This document shows, one piece after another, positions 1 through 5,089 of a stretch of 6,488 nt of DNA; the first letter of the stretch is position 1, and every line of letters begins with the position of its first letter. The position numbers were made by a program, and so were the translations under genes. The stretch is taken from assembly GCA_022729775.1 (NCBI GenBank), contig DZBA01000199.1:1-6488 (forward strand), in the 5' to 3' direction. Below the pieces are notes generated by a model. It saw nothing but the letters and a program-made list of their open reading frames with translations. It made no database searches and was not told where the DNA came from. This DNA is from Anaerolinea thermophila. GTDB taxonomy: Bacteria > Chloroflexota > Anaerolineae > Anaerolineales > Villigracilaceae.

Positions 1-231
1 ACGCAAAAGGCGGCGTTTGAATTCTATGAAGCCATCACCGCCGCGTCGTTGAGCAAAGGACGCGAAAAACAATTCCTTGAAGACGCGGATATTCAATTGC
101 AAAGATTGAGGCTGTATTTGCGCTTATGTCACCGCATGAATTTTTTAGACAGCGGGCAGTACCAACATGTTTTCGGTATGATCGAAGAAATCGGCAAACT
201 GCTTGGCGGCTGGACGAAGAAGGCGGCGTAG
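1..231 (+). CDS. avd: DGR accessory protein Avd, C-terminal part (5' end outside window)
   Basis: The frame is open from the first base to a TAG at 229-231, giving 76 residues of a gene that begins upstream. The visible part is helical and basic. An alanine-rich segment leads into a helix with the pattern Lys-Gly-Arg-Glu-Lys-Gln-Phe-Leu, followed by a second helix (QLQRLRLYLRLCHRM), a Leu-Asp-Ser-Gly-Gln-Tyr turn, and a last helix ending IGKLLGGW plus a short basic tail. The Gln-Tyr turn and the terminal Ile-Gly-x-x-Leu-Gly-Gly-Trp are characteristic of the four-helix-bundle Avd family. Avd forms a basic pentameric barrel that binds the DGR reverse transcriptase and template RNA. The template repeat and reverse transcriptase downstream on the same strand fit the classic avd-TR-RT order. 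A TTG or ATG inside the visible part is unlikely to be the real start, because helix 1 already runs before it. The alternative is a 23S rRNA intervening-sequence four-helix protein, disfavoured by the context. Confidence 0.85.
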   Translation, partial: TQKAAFEFYEAITAASLSKGREKQFLEDADIQLQRLRLYLRLCHRMNFLDSGQYQHVFGMIEEIGKLLGGWTKKAA

Positions 232-233
232 CG

Positions 234-348
234 TATGTCATTGCGAGGAGCGGAGCGACGAAGCAATCTCACCGCTCAAACAAGGAGATTGCTCACCTGC
301 CCTTGCGGGCGGTGCAAGGGTCGGGAAAATCGCCCTCGCAATGACATA
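234..348. repeat. MITE/REP-like inverted-repeat element between avd and TR
   Basis: A 115-base unit has perfect 15-base inverted termini (TATGTCATTGCGAGG at 234-248 and its complement at 334-348). It contains two further internal stems: AGCAATCTC at 262-270 with GAGATTGCT at 285-293, and CCCTTGC at 300-306 with GCAAGGG at 314-320. The whole unit can fold into a branched cruciform. It starts two bases after the avd stop codon and ends three bases before a TATAAT box, and it carries no plausible gene. The 'GTCATTGCGAGGAGCG...GAAGCAATC' type of sequence is a recurrent dispersed repeat in environmental bacterial genomes (from memory). A related, more degenerate copy lies at about 1947-2017. Confidence 0.75.
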
Positions 349-351
349 AAG

Positions 352-357
352 TATAAT
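352..357 (+). promoter_or_regulatory. Candidate -10 box for the DGR template RNA
   Basis: A perfect TATAAT lies just right of the inverted-repeat element. A start 5-7 bases downstream (about 362-364) would fall at the base of the hairpin at 363-380, so the RNA would begin with that hairpin. No convincing TTGACA-like -35 is seen 16-18 bases upstream, and there is no extended TG, so strength and use are uncertain. Confidence 0.45.
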
Positions 358-391
358 GTTTGCGCCAATGCAAATTGGCGGGGCTGGCTGG

Positions 392-530
392 TAACGTCGT
401 GTTGTTCGCGGCGGCGCATACAACAATGAAGGCTCGAATCTGCGTTGTGCGTATCGCAACAATAGGAATCCCAACAACAGGAATGACAATCAAGGCTTTC
501 GTGTTGTGGTGGTGTCGTCGTTCATGCTTC
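392..530 (+). repeat. DGR template repeat (TR), boundaries approximate
   Basis: Adenine distribution is extreme: none at 395-417, 30 in the 76 bases 418-493, and none at 494-523. The adenines sit mainly in AAC/AAT triplets (starts at 422, 425, 437, 458, 461, 467, 473, 476, 482 and 488). This is the layout expected of a TR, in which adenines are the positions randomised during reverse transcription and the A-poor ends are the conserved homology and initiation zones. Read in the frame of position 398 it gives Arg-Val-Val-Arg-Gly-Gly-Ala-Tyr-Asn-Asn, then Leu-Arg-Cys-Ala-Tyr-Arg, an Asn-rich run with Pro and Arg, and Gln-Gly-Phe-Arg-Val-Val-Val-Val. That is the pattern of the C-terminal ligand-facing segment of FGE-sulfatase/C-type-lectin-fold DGR targets. 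A TAA at 392-394 in the same frame shows that this copy is not part of a target gene. Exact ends need the matching variable repeat, which is not in the window. Confidence 0.85.
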
Positions 531-546
531 TCTTTGTTAAAGCAAG

Positions 547-565
547 GTCAGGCTTAAAGCCTGAC
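547..565 (+). repeat. Palindrome at the 3' edge of the TR
   Basis: GTCAGGCTT (547-555) and AAGCCTGAC (557-565) form 9-bp arms around a single A. The core CAGGCTT/AAGCCTG is shared with the 24-base palindrome at 5153-5176, so this is a copy of a dispersed palindrome family. It is placed so that it would form the first hairpin after the TR in the template RNA. No T-run follows, so it is not an obvious intrinsic terminator. Confidence 0.6.
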
Positions 566-600
566 TTACCGCTCAGGACAGAAATGCTCTCCCCGTAGCA

Positions 601-774
601 ATGGAAGCCGAGTCCGCAACTATACTGAGAAATAGTGCAGCCAAGCCCTGGCTGGTTCTGCTTCCCCAAAACCTCCGAATTTTGAAAAAACTCGGAGGTT
701 TGAAAAAGCGGAATCAGGCGAATATAGAAGAGCCGCGCGACCTCGACCTCACCGTCACGCCGCGCGGCAACTAA
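601..774 (+). CDS. Possible small ORF (57 aa), doubtful
   Basis: ATG at 601 opens a frame ending with TAA at 772-774, giving a basic 57-residue peptide. It begins Met-Glu-Ala-Glu-Ser-Ala, contains Lys-Pro-Trp-Leu-Val-Leu-Leu-Pro, and ends Thr-Pro-Arg-Gly-Asn. No family is recognised. Against a real gene: there is no purine-rich ribosome site upstream of the ATG, the first half coincides with the folded spacer RNA, and the middle is simply the palindrome at 669-701. For it: the frame stays open through the palindrome and the following GC-rich stretch, and the palindrome is read in the same frame as its copy inside the reverse transcriptase. It is listed so that the 232-824 gap is fully described, and it is more likely non-coding. 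Confidence 0.2.
   Translation: MEAESATILRNSAAKPWLVLLPQNLRILKKLGGLKKRNQANIEEPRDLDLTVTPRGN
603..665 (+). ncRNA. Multibranch fold in the TR-RT spacer
   Basis: GGAAGC (603-608) pairs with GCTTCC (660-665) and encloses two hairpins. The first is GC-A-ACTAT (616-623) with ATAGTGC (632-638), carrying one bulged A. The second is CAGCCA (638-643) with TGGCTG (649-654), with a 5-base loop. The two hairpins share C638, so one closing pair gives way or they stack end to end. A closed three-stem arrangement of this kind is more than expected by chance and lies about 75-135 bases past the TR, where the spacer RNA of known DGRs is needed for cDNA priming. The assignment to that role is an inference. Confidence 0.5.
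669..701. repeat. Palindromic repeat, CCTCCGA family, copy 1
   Basis: AAACCTCCGA (669-678) and TCGGAGGTTT (692-701) are perfect 10-bp arms around an A/T-rich middle that can extend the stem imperfectly. The same arms recur inside the reverse transcriptase gene at 1805-1837. It is followed by GAAAAAG rather than a T-tract, so a terminator role on the + strand is weak. Confidence 0.7.
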
Positions 775-780
775 AACCCC

Positions 781-901
781 AGACCTGACAGGTTTTATCG
801 CAACTTAACCCGGCGGAATCTTTTGTGAATCAGAATCGACTCGCTCAATCACAGCTCTGTGAAAACGCTTCGACATACTCAGCGCAACGCCTGTCAGGTC
901 T
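781..901. repeat. Inverted repeat bracketing the RT start
   Basis: AGACCTGACAGG (781-792) is matched in inverted orientation by CCTGTCAGGTCT (890-901). Each arm contains the near-palindromic core CCTGACAGG/CCTGTCAGG. Related half-copies occur in the potD-potA gap: GACAGGT near 4825-4831, and ACCTGACACC near 4845-4854 with its inverted partner near 5041-5051. The right arm lies inside the RT reading frame, coding Arg-Leu-Ser-Gly-Leu, just before the first residues typical of DGR reverse transcriptases. Confidence 0.55.
812..817 (+). promoter_or_regulatory. Ribosome binding site for the RT
   Basis: GGCGGA lies 7 bases before the GTG at 825. The frame is open back to a TGA at 786-788 but offers no other ATG, GTG or TTG, so this site and the GTG define the start. 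Confidence 0.5.
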
Positions 902-1931
902 TGAACTGTACGATTGGGACAACCTGCTCCTCGCCTACCGCAAAGCCGCCAAAGGTAAGCGCGGACATGCTGACGTGGCAGAGTTTGAATACAAACTCGA
1001 AGACACCCTGCTTCAACTTCAACGCGAACTGCGGGATGAAAGTTATATGCCGGGGGAATATCACAGCTTCTACATCCACGACCCTAAAAAGCGATTAATC
1101 TCCGCCGCGCCGTTTCGGGATAGAGTCGTCCACCACGCGCTGTGCAACCTCATCGAACCGATTTTTGAAAAATCCTTCATTTCAGATTCCTACGCCAACC
1201 GCGTCGGCAAGGGAACTCACAAAGCGCTGGACAGGGCGCAAGGCTTTGCCAGAAGATTCAAGTATGTGTTAACTTGCGATGTGAAGCAATTCTTTCCCAG
1301 TATAGACCATGCGGTTTTGTATCGCGAAATTCATTTCGCATTGGAGCGGCGCGAAATAAATTTCGCAGTACAGGGCTTGATTCAAAAAATTCTCCGCAGC
1401 GGCGTTGGCGTTTTGCGCGAAGAATACGACATGGTTTACTTTACAGGCGACGACCTGTTTGCGCTTCACCGCCCGCGCGGGCTGCCCATCGGAAATTTAA
1501 CCAGCCAATTTTGGGCAAACTGTTATTTGAATCCCTTCGACCATTTTGTCAAACGCAATTTGCGCTGCAAAGGGTATCTCCGCTATGTGGATGATTTTCT
1601 CCTGTTCTCGGATAACAAAGATGAATTGAACGCATGGCGCGAAAAAATCACCGCCAAACTTTGCGAGTTCCGCCTGACCTTGCATGAAAACAAATGCCAG
1701 CCGCGTCCCGTCACAGAAGGGATTCCGTTTTTGGGGTTTGTGTTGTATCCCAATCACAGGATGTTGAAACGAAAAAAAGGAATCGCCTTTCAGCGTAAGT
1801 TAAAAAACCTCCGAGTTCTACGAGAACTCGGAGGTTTGACTCGCGCCCAATTACAAGCAAGCATTCAAGGCTGGGTGAATCATGTCCGCTGGGGAAATAC
1901 GTGGCGGTTGCGATATGTTCTTCTTAACTAA
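825..1931 (+). CDS. DGR reverse transcriptase
   Basis: The 368-residue length is normal for DGR reverse transcriptases. The conserved part begins near residue 29 (Leu-Tyr-Asp-Trp-Asp-Asn-Leu-Leu-Leu-Ala-Tyr-Arg-Lys-Ala). The fingers motif RLISAAPFRDRVVHHAL spans 90-106. Catalytic motif A is CDVKQFFPSID with Asp152. The DGR-diagnostic motif GLPIGNLTSQ is at 219-228, where other reverse transcriptases usually have QGxxxSP. The active site YVDD is at 254-257, followed by FLGFVLYP near 304-311 and a thumb ending SIQGWVNHVRWGNTWRLR. With Avd it would copy the TR RNA with errors at adenines, and the cDNA would replace the variable repeat of a target gene. No maturase, endonuclease or intron domain V is seen, which excludes a group II intron. 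Oddities: residues 1-28 may derive from a repeat, residues 167-184 contain a nine-residue tandem repeat, and a palindromic repeat codes for part of the thumb. The GTG start is the only candidate. Confidence 0.93.
   Translation: MNQNRLAQSQLCENASTYSAQRLSGLELYDWDNLLLAYRKAAKGKRGHADVAEFEYKLEDTLLQLQRELRDESYMPGEYHSFYIHDPKKRLISAAPFRDRVVHHALCNLIEPIFEKSFISDSYANRVGKGTHKALDRAQGFARRFKYVLTCDVKQFFPSIDHAVLYREIHFALERREINFAVQGLIQKILRSGVGVLREEYDMVYFTGDDLFALHRPRGLPIGNLTSQFWANCYLNPFDHFVKRNLRCKGYLRYVDDFLLFSDNKDELNAWREKITAKLCEFRLTLHENKCQPRPVTEGIPFLGFVLYPNHRMLKRKKGIAFQRKLKNLRVLRELGGLTRAQLQASIQGWVNHVRWGNTWRLRYVLLN
1323..1376 (+). repeat. 27-base imperfect tandem repeat with palindromes inside RT
   Basis: Two 27-base units (1323-1349 and 1350-1376) each start with CGCGAAAT, two variable bases, then ATTTCGCA. 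Each therefore holds a 16-base interrupted palindrome (1324-1339 and 1351-1366). They encode Arg-Glu-Ile-His-Phe-Ala-Leu-Glu-Arg and Arg-Glu-Ile-Asn-Phe-Ala-Val-Gln-Gly. Because the unit is nine codons long, the frame is kept. The segment follows motif A (Asp152) and falls in the helical linker before the GLPIGNLTSQ motif. Confidence 0.7.
1805..1837. repeat. Palindromic repeat, CCTCCGA family, copy 2, inside RT
   Basis: AAACCTCCGAGTTCT (1805-1819) and its exact complement AGAACTCGGAGGTTT (1823-1837) flank a 3-base loop, a 15-bp perfect hairpin. It encodes Asn-Leu-Arg-Val-Leu-Arg-Glu-Leu-Gly-Gly-Leu in the thumb of the reverse transcriptase. The outer 10 bases of each arm match copy 1 at 669-701. 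Confidence 0.8.
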
Positions 1932-1953
1932 CTCACCTTACGCGCTGTCATTT

Positions 1954-2008
1954 CGAGCGAAGCGAGAAATCTTGTCCCGCCGCAAAAGATTTCTCCTCGC
2001 TCCGCTCG
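1954..2008. repeat. Long imperfect hairpin between convergent RT and potC
   Basis: CGAGCGAAGCGAGAAATCTT (1954-1973) pairs, with a few extra bases on the right, with 1986-2008 (AAGATTTCT, CCTCGCTCC, GCTCG). The left flank GTCATTTCGAG resembles the terminus of the element at 234-348, so it is probably a relative of that repeat. The rest of 1932-2056 holds no gene. The position between two convergent genes suggests it could act as a two-way transcription barrier, but no T-run follows on either strand. Confidence 0.55.
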
Positions 2009-2056
2009 TCGAAACACTTGCGCTGTACGCCAGTGCGGTGTGACAAATAGGTTTGT

Positions 2057-2869
2057 TTACTTCGACCCGCCCTCTGTCTCTGACGACTCTGCGGAAATTT
2101 TTTGCGCAAAGAAGATCGGCAGGAAGGTGATGAGAATCACGATGGTGGCGACCACGTTGGTCACGGGACGGTCACGCGGGCGCACGAGCTGGGAGAAGAT
2201 CCAAATCGGCAGGGTGGATTGTTGTCCTGCGGTGAAGGTGGTGACGATGACTTCGTCAAACGAGAGCGCGAAGGCGAGCATCCCACCGGCGAGCAGGGCT
2301 GTGCCGATGTTCGGCAGCACCACGTAACGAAAAGTCTGGAACGAGTTCGCGCCCAAATCCATCGAGGCTTCGATCTGCGTGCCGGACATGCGGCGGAAAC
2401 GCGCCAGCACGTTGTTATAGACCACCACCACGCAGAAGGTCGCGTGACCGATGATGATCGTCCAAAATGAAAATGGAATTTCCATCGAACCAATCGCGGA
2501 GCGCAGCGCGATGCCGGTCACGATGCCGGGCAGCGCGATGGGCAGCACCAACAGGAAGGAAATCGCGTCGCGCCCGAAGAAGTCACTGCGATAGACAGCG
2601 GCGGCGGCGAGCGTCCCCAAGACCAGCGCGGCAAGAGTCGCAACCGAAGCGACTTGCAGCGAAAGCATCAGCGCGTCCCACAAGTCCTGCCGTCCCATGG
2701 CAACGCCAAACCATTTGGTGGTAAAGCCGGGCAGCGGAAAAGAGTAGGTGGCTTCGTCGGTGGTGAAGGAATACAGGAAGATGACGAACATGGGGAAGTG
2801 CAAAAACAGCAAGCCGCCAATTGCGCCGAGCGTTAATCCCCATGAGGCTTTATCAGGTTTAGAGTGCAT
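2057..2869 (-). CDS. potC: Polyamine-type ABC transporter permease (PotC/YdcV family)
   Basis: This 270-residue inner-membrane subunit has about six hydrophobic segments, the first at about 11-34. The EAA cytoplasmic loop that docks on the ATPase is at 167-186, beginning Glu-Ala-Ser-Met-Asp-Leu-Gly-Ala and ending Val-Val-Leu-Pro. The segment [12 protein letters not shown] at 201-212 is typical of the PotC side of the spermidine/putrescine permease pair. It pairs with the upstream PotB-like subunit to form the channel. The ATG at 2867-2869 has AGGAG six bases upstream (2876-2880) and lies within the end of potB, overlapping it by 11 bases, which indicates translational coupling. It is last in the cluster, and the tail is short and hydrophilic. 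Substrate could equally be another small cationic compound, since this family is named mainly by homology. Confidence 0.9.
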   Translation of the reverse strand: MHSKPDKASWGLTLGAIGGLLFLHFPMFVIFLYSFTTDEATYSFPLPGFTTKWFGVAMGRQDLWDALMLSLQVASVATLAALVLGTLAAAAVYRSDFFGRDAISFLLVLPIALPGIVTGIALRSAIGSMEIPFSFWTIIIGHATFCVVVVYNNVLARFRRMSGTQIEASMDLGANSFQTFRYVVLPNIGTALLAGGMLAFALSFDEVIVTTFTAGQQSTLPIWIFSQLVRPRDRPVTNVVATIVILITFLPIFFAQKISAESSETEGGSK

Positions 2870-3764
2870 CGAACGCTCCTAACTTGCGGGCAATCAAAAG
2901 ATACGCGATCATAATGACAATCGGTCCCATCGTAAACGCGGCAGCCAGCGGAATATTTCCCGCCGTGCCTTGATAAGAGTACACCGCCTGCCCGATGAAG
3001 AAGCGCGAGTTTCCCAACGATTGCGGCACGATGAAATCTCCGAGCGTCAGCGAGAAGGTGAAGATCGAACCCGCGACCACGCCGGGGAAAGCCAGCGGCA
3101 AAATCACTGTGCGGAGGGTCTGCGCGGGAGTCGCGCCCAAATCGCTCGACGCTTCGAGCAGGGATTTCGGCACGCGCTCCAACGCGGTTTGAATCGGGAC
3201 GATCATATACGGCAGCCAGATGTAGCAAAACGCGATGAACATTCCTATCGGCGAAAGGGACAGCGAAGAGCCGCCGATGCCCGGCAGCGACAAGACCCAA
3301 TCGAGCGCGAAGTTCAAATGCAGCAGGTCAACGAACCACGAGACGATGCCCTCTTTCGAGAGGATCAACTTCCACGCATACACGCGGACGATGTAACTCG
3401 ACCAGAGCGGGAGCGTAACCGCGATGTAGAGATACGTCCGCAGGCGGGGCGAGGCAAACTTGGCGATGTAATACGCCAGCGGAAACGCGATGATCGCGTC
3501 CATGATGGTGACTGCCAGCGCCATTCCCGCTGTGCGCCCGAAGATTCCGAGGTTGGCGGGTTTGAGCAATTGACCGTAGGTGCTGAGCGTAAATTCCTTG
3601 ACCACCAAGCCGGTGAATTCTTCGAGGTAATAAAAACTGTTGATCAGCAGCGCAAAGAGCGAACCCAAATACACCACCACCATATACGCCAGCGGCAGCG
3701 AAAGCAGAAGCAGCGTCACCAGTTTTGGGTTGCGGAAGAAAAATGCCGAAAGACGATTCGCCAT
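2859..3764 (-). CDS. potB: Polyamine-type ABC transporter permease (PotB/YdcU family)
   Basis: This 301-residue integral membrane protein has a first hydrophobic segment at about 15-44, a periplasmic stretch with Phe-Thr-Leu-Ser-Thr-Tyr near 58-63, and further segments near 78-100, 110-130, 172-192, 225-245 and 275-293. The EAA loop, Glu-Ala-Ser-Ser-Asp-Leu-Gly-Ala to Val-Ile-Leu-Pro, is at 204-223. The sequence [15 protein letters not shown] near 117-131 is typical of PotB-like subunits. The start ATG is one base beyond the potA stop codon, and its ribosome site GGAGG (3770-3774) lies inside the last codons of potA, so translation is likely coupled. It would heterodimerise with PotC. Confidence 0.92.
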   Translation of the reverse strand: MANRLSAFFFRNPKLVTLLLLSLPLAYMVVVYLGSLFALLINSFYYLEEFTGLVVKEFTLSTYGQLLKPANLGIFGRTAGMALAVTIMDAIIAFPLAYYIAKFASPRLRTYLYIAVTLPLWSSYIVRVYAWKLILSKEGIVSWFVDLLHLNFALDWVLSLPGIGGSSLSLSPIGMFIAFCYIWLPYMIVPIQTALERVPKSLLEASSDLGATPAQTLRTVILPLAFPGVVAGSIFTFSLTLGDFIVPQSLGNSRFFIGQAVYSYQGTAGNIPLAAAFTMGPIVIMIAYLLIARKLGAFDAL

Positions 3765-3765
3765 T

Positions 3766-4794
3766 CTATCCTCCCACTTTGGTCATGTGGTCTTTTTCCC
3801 ATGAAAGGCGCACGCTTTGTCCGCGCAGTTTCAACACATCCATCGAGGTCGAGCGCAGGTTCTGTTCGATGATGACGAGGGTGTCGCCGCCTTCGATTTC
3901 GACGAGATAGCGCGTATAAAGTCCGAGATAGATGACGTCGCGCACGGTGCCGTTTGCGTAAATCATCTTGGGTGAGAATGAATCCGCGGCATACGCGAGG
4001 CGAATCTTTTCCGGGCGAACCGAGTATGTCCCCTCTTCACCGGTGATGCGCTTTGCGCTCGCGCCGTGAATCAAATTCGATGTGCCGACAAACCCGGCGA
4101 CGAAGGACGTGGCGGGTCTTTCATAGACATCGGAAGGCGTGCCAATCTGTTCGATTTTCCCTTGATTGAACACCGCGATTCTGTCGCTCATGGTCAGCGC
4201 TTCTTCCTGGTCGTGCGTGACGAAGATGAACGTAATGCCCACGCGCTGTTGAATGGATTTGAGTTCGATTTGCATTTGCTGGCGCAGTTTGAGGTCGAGC
4301 GCGCCGAGCGGCTCGTCGAGCAGCAGCACCTTCGGGTGGTTGATCAATGCGCGCGCAAGGGCAACGCGCTGCCTTTGTCCGCCGGAGAGCTGACTCGGTT
4401 TGCGGTCGGCAAATCCGCGCAGCTGTACGAGGTCGAGCATTTCATCAACGCGCTTCTTCCGTTCTTCTTTTGCCACGCCTTTGATCATCAACCCATATGC
4501 AACGTTAGCGCCGACGTTCATGTGCGGGAACAGCGCGTAATCTTGAAAGACGGTGTTCACATCGCGCTCGAACGGCGGCAAAGTGGAAACCTCCTGCCCG
4601 TATAAAAAGATGCTGCCCGCCGTGGGACGGTCAAAGCCCGCGATCATACGTAGGCATGTCGTTTTCCCCGACCCCGAAGGTCCGAGCATGGAAAAAAATT
4701 CGCCGTCCTTGATTTCAAGGTCAACGGCGTCTACGGCTTTTATGTCGCCAAAGTGGCGGCTTACTTTTTCAAATCGAATGGCAGGATGGGTCAT
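3766..4794 (-). CDS. potA: Polyamine-type ABC transporter ATPase (PotA/YdcT family)
   Basis: The 342-residue cytoplasmic ATPase has all motifs intact: Walker A GPSGSGKTT at 38-46, Q-loop Gln84 (VFQDYALFPHM), signature LSGGQ at 136-140, Walker B VLLLDE at 156-161, a D-loop GALD, and switch His194. The C-terminal part (about 235-342) is the TOBE regulatory region usual for PotA-type importers. The start is the ATG at 4792-4794, with GGAGAG seven bases upstream. The frame stays open 42 codons further, to an ATG at 4918-4920, but that extension runs through an inverted repeat and has no homology to the family, so it is rejected. It hydrolyses ATP to power uptake through PotB-PotC, whose genes follow with almost no gap. 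Confidence 0.94.
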   Translation of the reverse strand: MTHPAIRFEKVSRHFGDIKAVDAVDLEIKDGEFFSMLGPSGSGKTTCLRMIAGFDRPTAGSIFLYGQEVSTLPPFERDVNTVFQDYALFPHMNVGANVAYGLMIKGVAKEERKKRVDEMLDLVQLRGFADRKPSQLSGGQRQRVALARALINHPKVLLLDEPLGALDLKLRQQMQIELKSIQQRVGITFIFVTHDQEEALTMSDRIAVFNQGKIEQIGTPSDVYERPATSFVAGFVGTSNLIHGASAKRITGEEGTYSVRPEKIRLAYAADSFSPKMIYANGTVRDVIYLGLYTRYLVEIEGGDTLVIIEQNLRSTSMDVLKLRGQSVRLSWEKDHMTKVGG

Positions 4795-4800
4795 GTAATT

Positions 4801-4806
4801 CTCTCC
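4801..4806 (-). promoter_or_regulatory. Ribosome binding site deciding the potA start
   Basis: On the minus strand GGAGAG lies at 4806-4801, seven bases before ATG 4794. The same GGAGAG string precedes the potD start, supporting the shorter potA reading. Confidence 0.7.
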
Positions 4807-4844
4807 AAAACAAAACTGAAGACTTGACAGGTCGCTTCGCGAAA

Positions 4845-5051
4845 ACCTGACACCTAAATTTTGTGTAAAATACCCTACAAGTTCTCGTGGGGTTGGCTCA
4901 TTAAAAACTTTTTTGTACACGGATTTGACGGATAGCGCGGATTCTCACTGATTTTTTTGTGCTTGTCCGTGAAACCCGTGTAATCCGTGTACAGATTTTT
5001 GTGATTTGTAATGAGTTGTAGCCCAATTTGGGCTAAATTTAGGTGTCAGGT
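4845..5051. repeat. Nested inverted-repeat element in the potD-potA gap
   Basis: Outer termini ACCTGACACCTAAATTT (4845-4861) and its exact complement (5035-5051) are 17-base inverted repeats 173 bases apart. Inside lies a second pair, GTACACGGATT (4915-4925) with AATCCGTGTAC (4982-4992), within a region rich in ATCCGTG-like words. There is also a palindrome TAGCCCAA-T-TTGGGCTA (5019-5035). No gene is seen. The element sits in the 392-base stretch between the first and second transporter genes and would be transcribed if the operon is read through, forming a long stem. Confidence 0.65.
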
Positions 5052-5089
5052 CTATTTGCTAACTTAATTTACTGACTGATGTTACGCAC

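Larger units (their letters stand above)
362..667 (+). ncRNA. Putative DGR template RNA (5' hairpin, TR, 3' structured spacer)
   Basis: The extents are inferred from structure, not from a family match. The 5' end has a 7-bp stem, CGCCAAT (363-369) paired with ATTGGCG (374-380), closed by a GCAA tetraloop of GNRA type. The template repeat follows. After it come a 9-bp hairpin (547-555 with 557-565) and a multibranch fold (603-665). In the Bordetella phage DGR, the RNA that primes and templates mutagenic cDNA synthesis consists of TR plus short avd-side sequence and about 140 bases of downstream spacer, all needed by RT-Avd. The layout here matches that plan in order and size. The same RNA could be part of a longer avd-RT transcript. 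Confidence 0.6.

Noticed and set aside
238..493. Minus-strand open frames of 66-83 residues across the TR
   Set aside because: They are the complement of the repeat element and TR, have no ribosome site, and match no protein pattern. The + strand TR reading explains the composition.
392..530. That this block is the variable repeat of a target gene rather than the TR
   Set aside because: The frame carries a TAA directly upstream, there is no preceding domain, and adenines are intact in Asn codons. A variable repeat would show mixed bases at these sites.
669..701. Intrinsic terminator between TR and RT
   Set aside because: The stem is followed by GAAAAAG rather than a U-tract, and the same palindrome occurs inside the RT coding sequence, so a repeat is the better reading.
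234..701. CRISPR-like array
   Set aside because: The repeats are inverted and of different families, not regularly spaced direct repeats with unique spacers.
825..1931. RT as part of a group II intron or retron
   Set aside because: There are no maturase or endonuclease domains, no intron domain V/VI-like structure and no msr/msd arrangement. The SQ-type motif and neighbouring Avd and TR point to a DGR.
2102..4798. Long + strand open frames opposite the transporter genes (for example 2970-3872 and 4066-4605)
   Set aside because: They are shadow frames rich in Arg, Gln and Glu, complementary to well-conserved ABC transporter genes.
4795..4920. Longer potA beginning at the ATG at 4918-4920
   Set aside because: The extra 42 residues come from repeat sequence, lack family similarity and have no ribosome site, whereas the ATG at 4794 has GGAGAG at good spacing.
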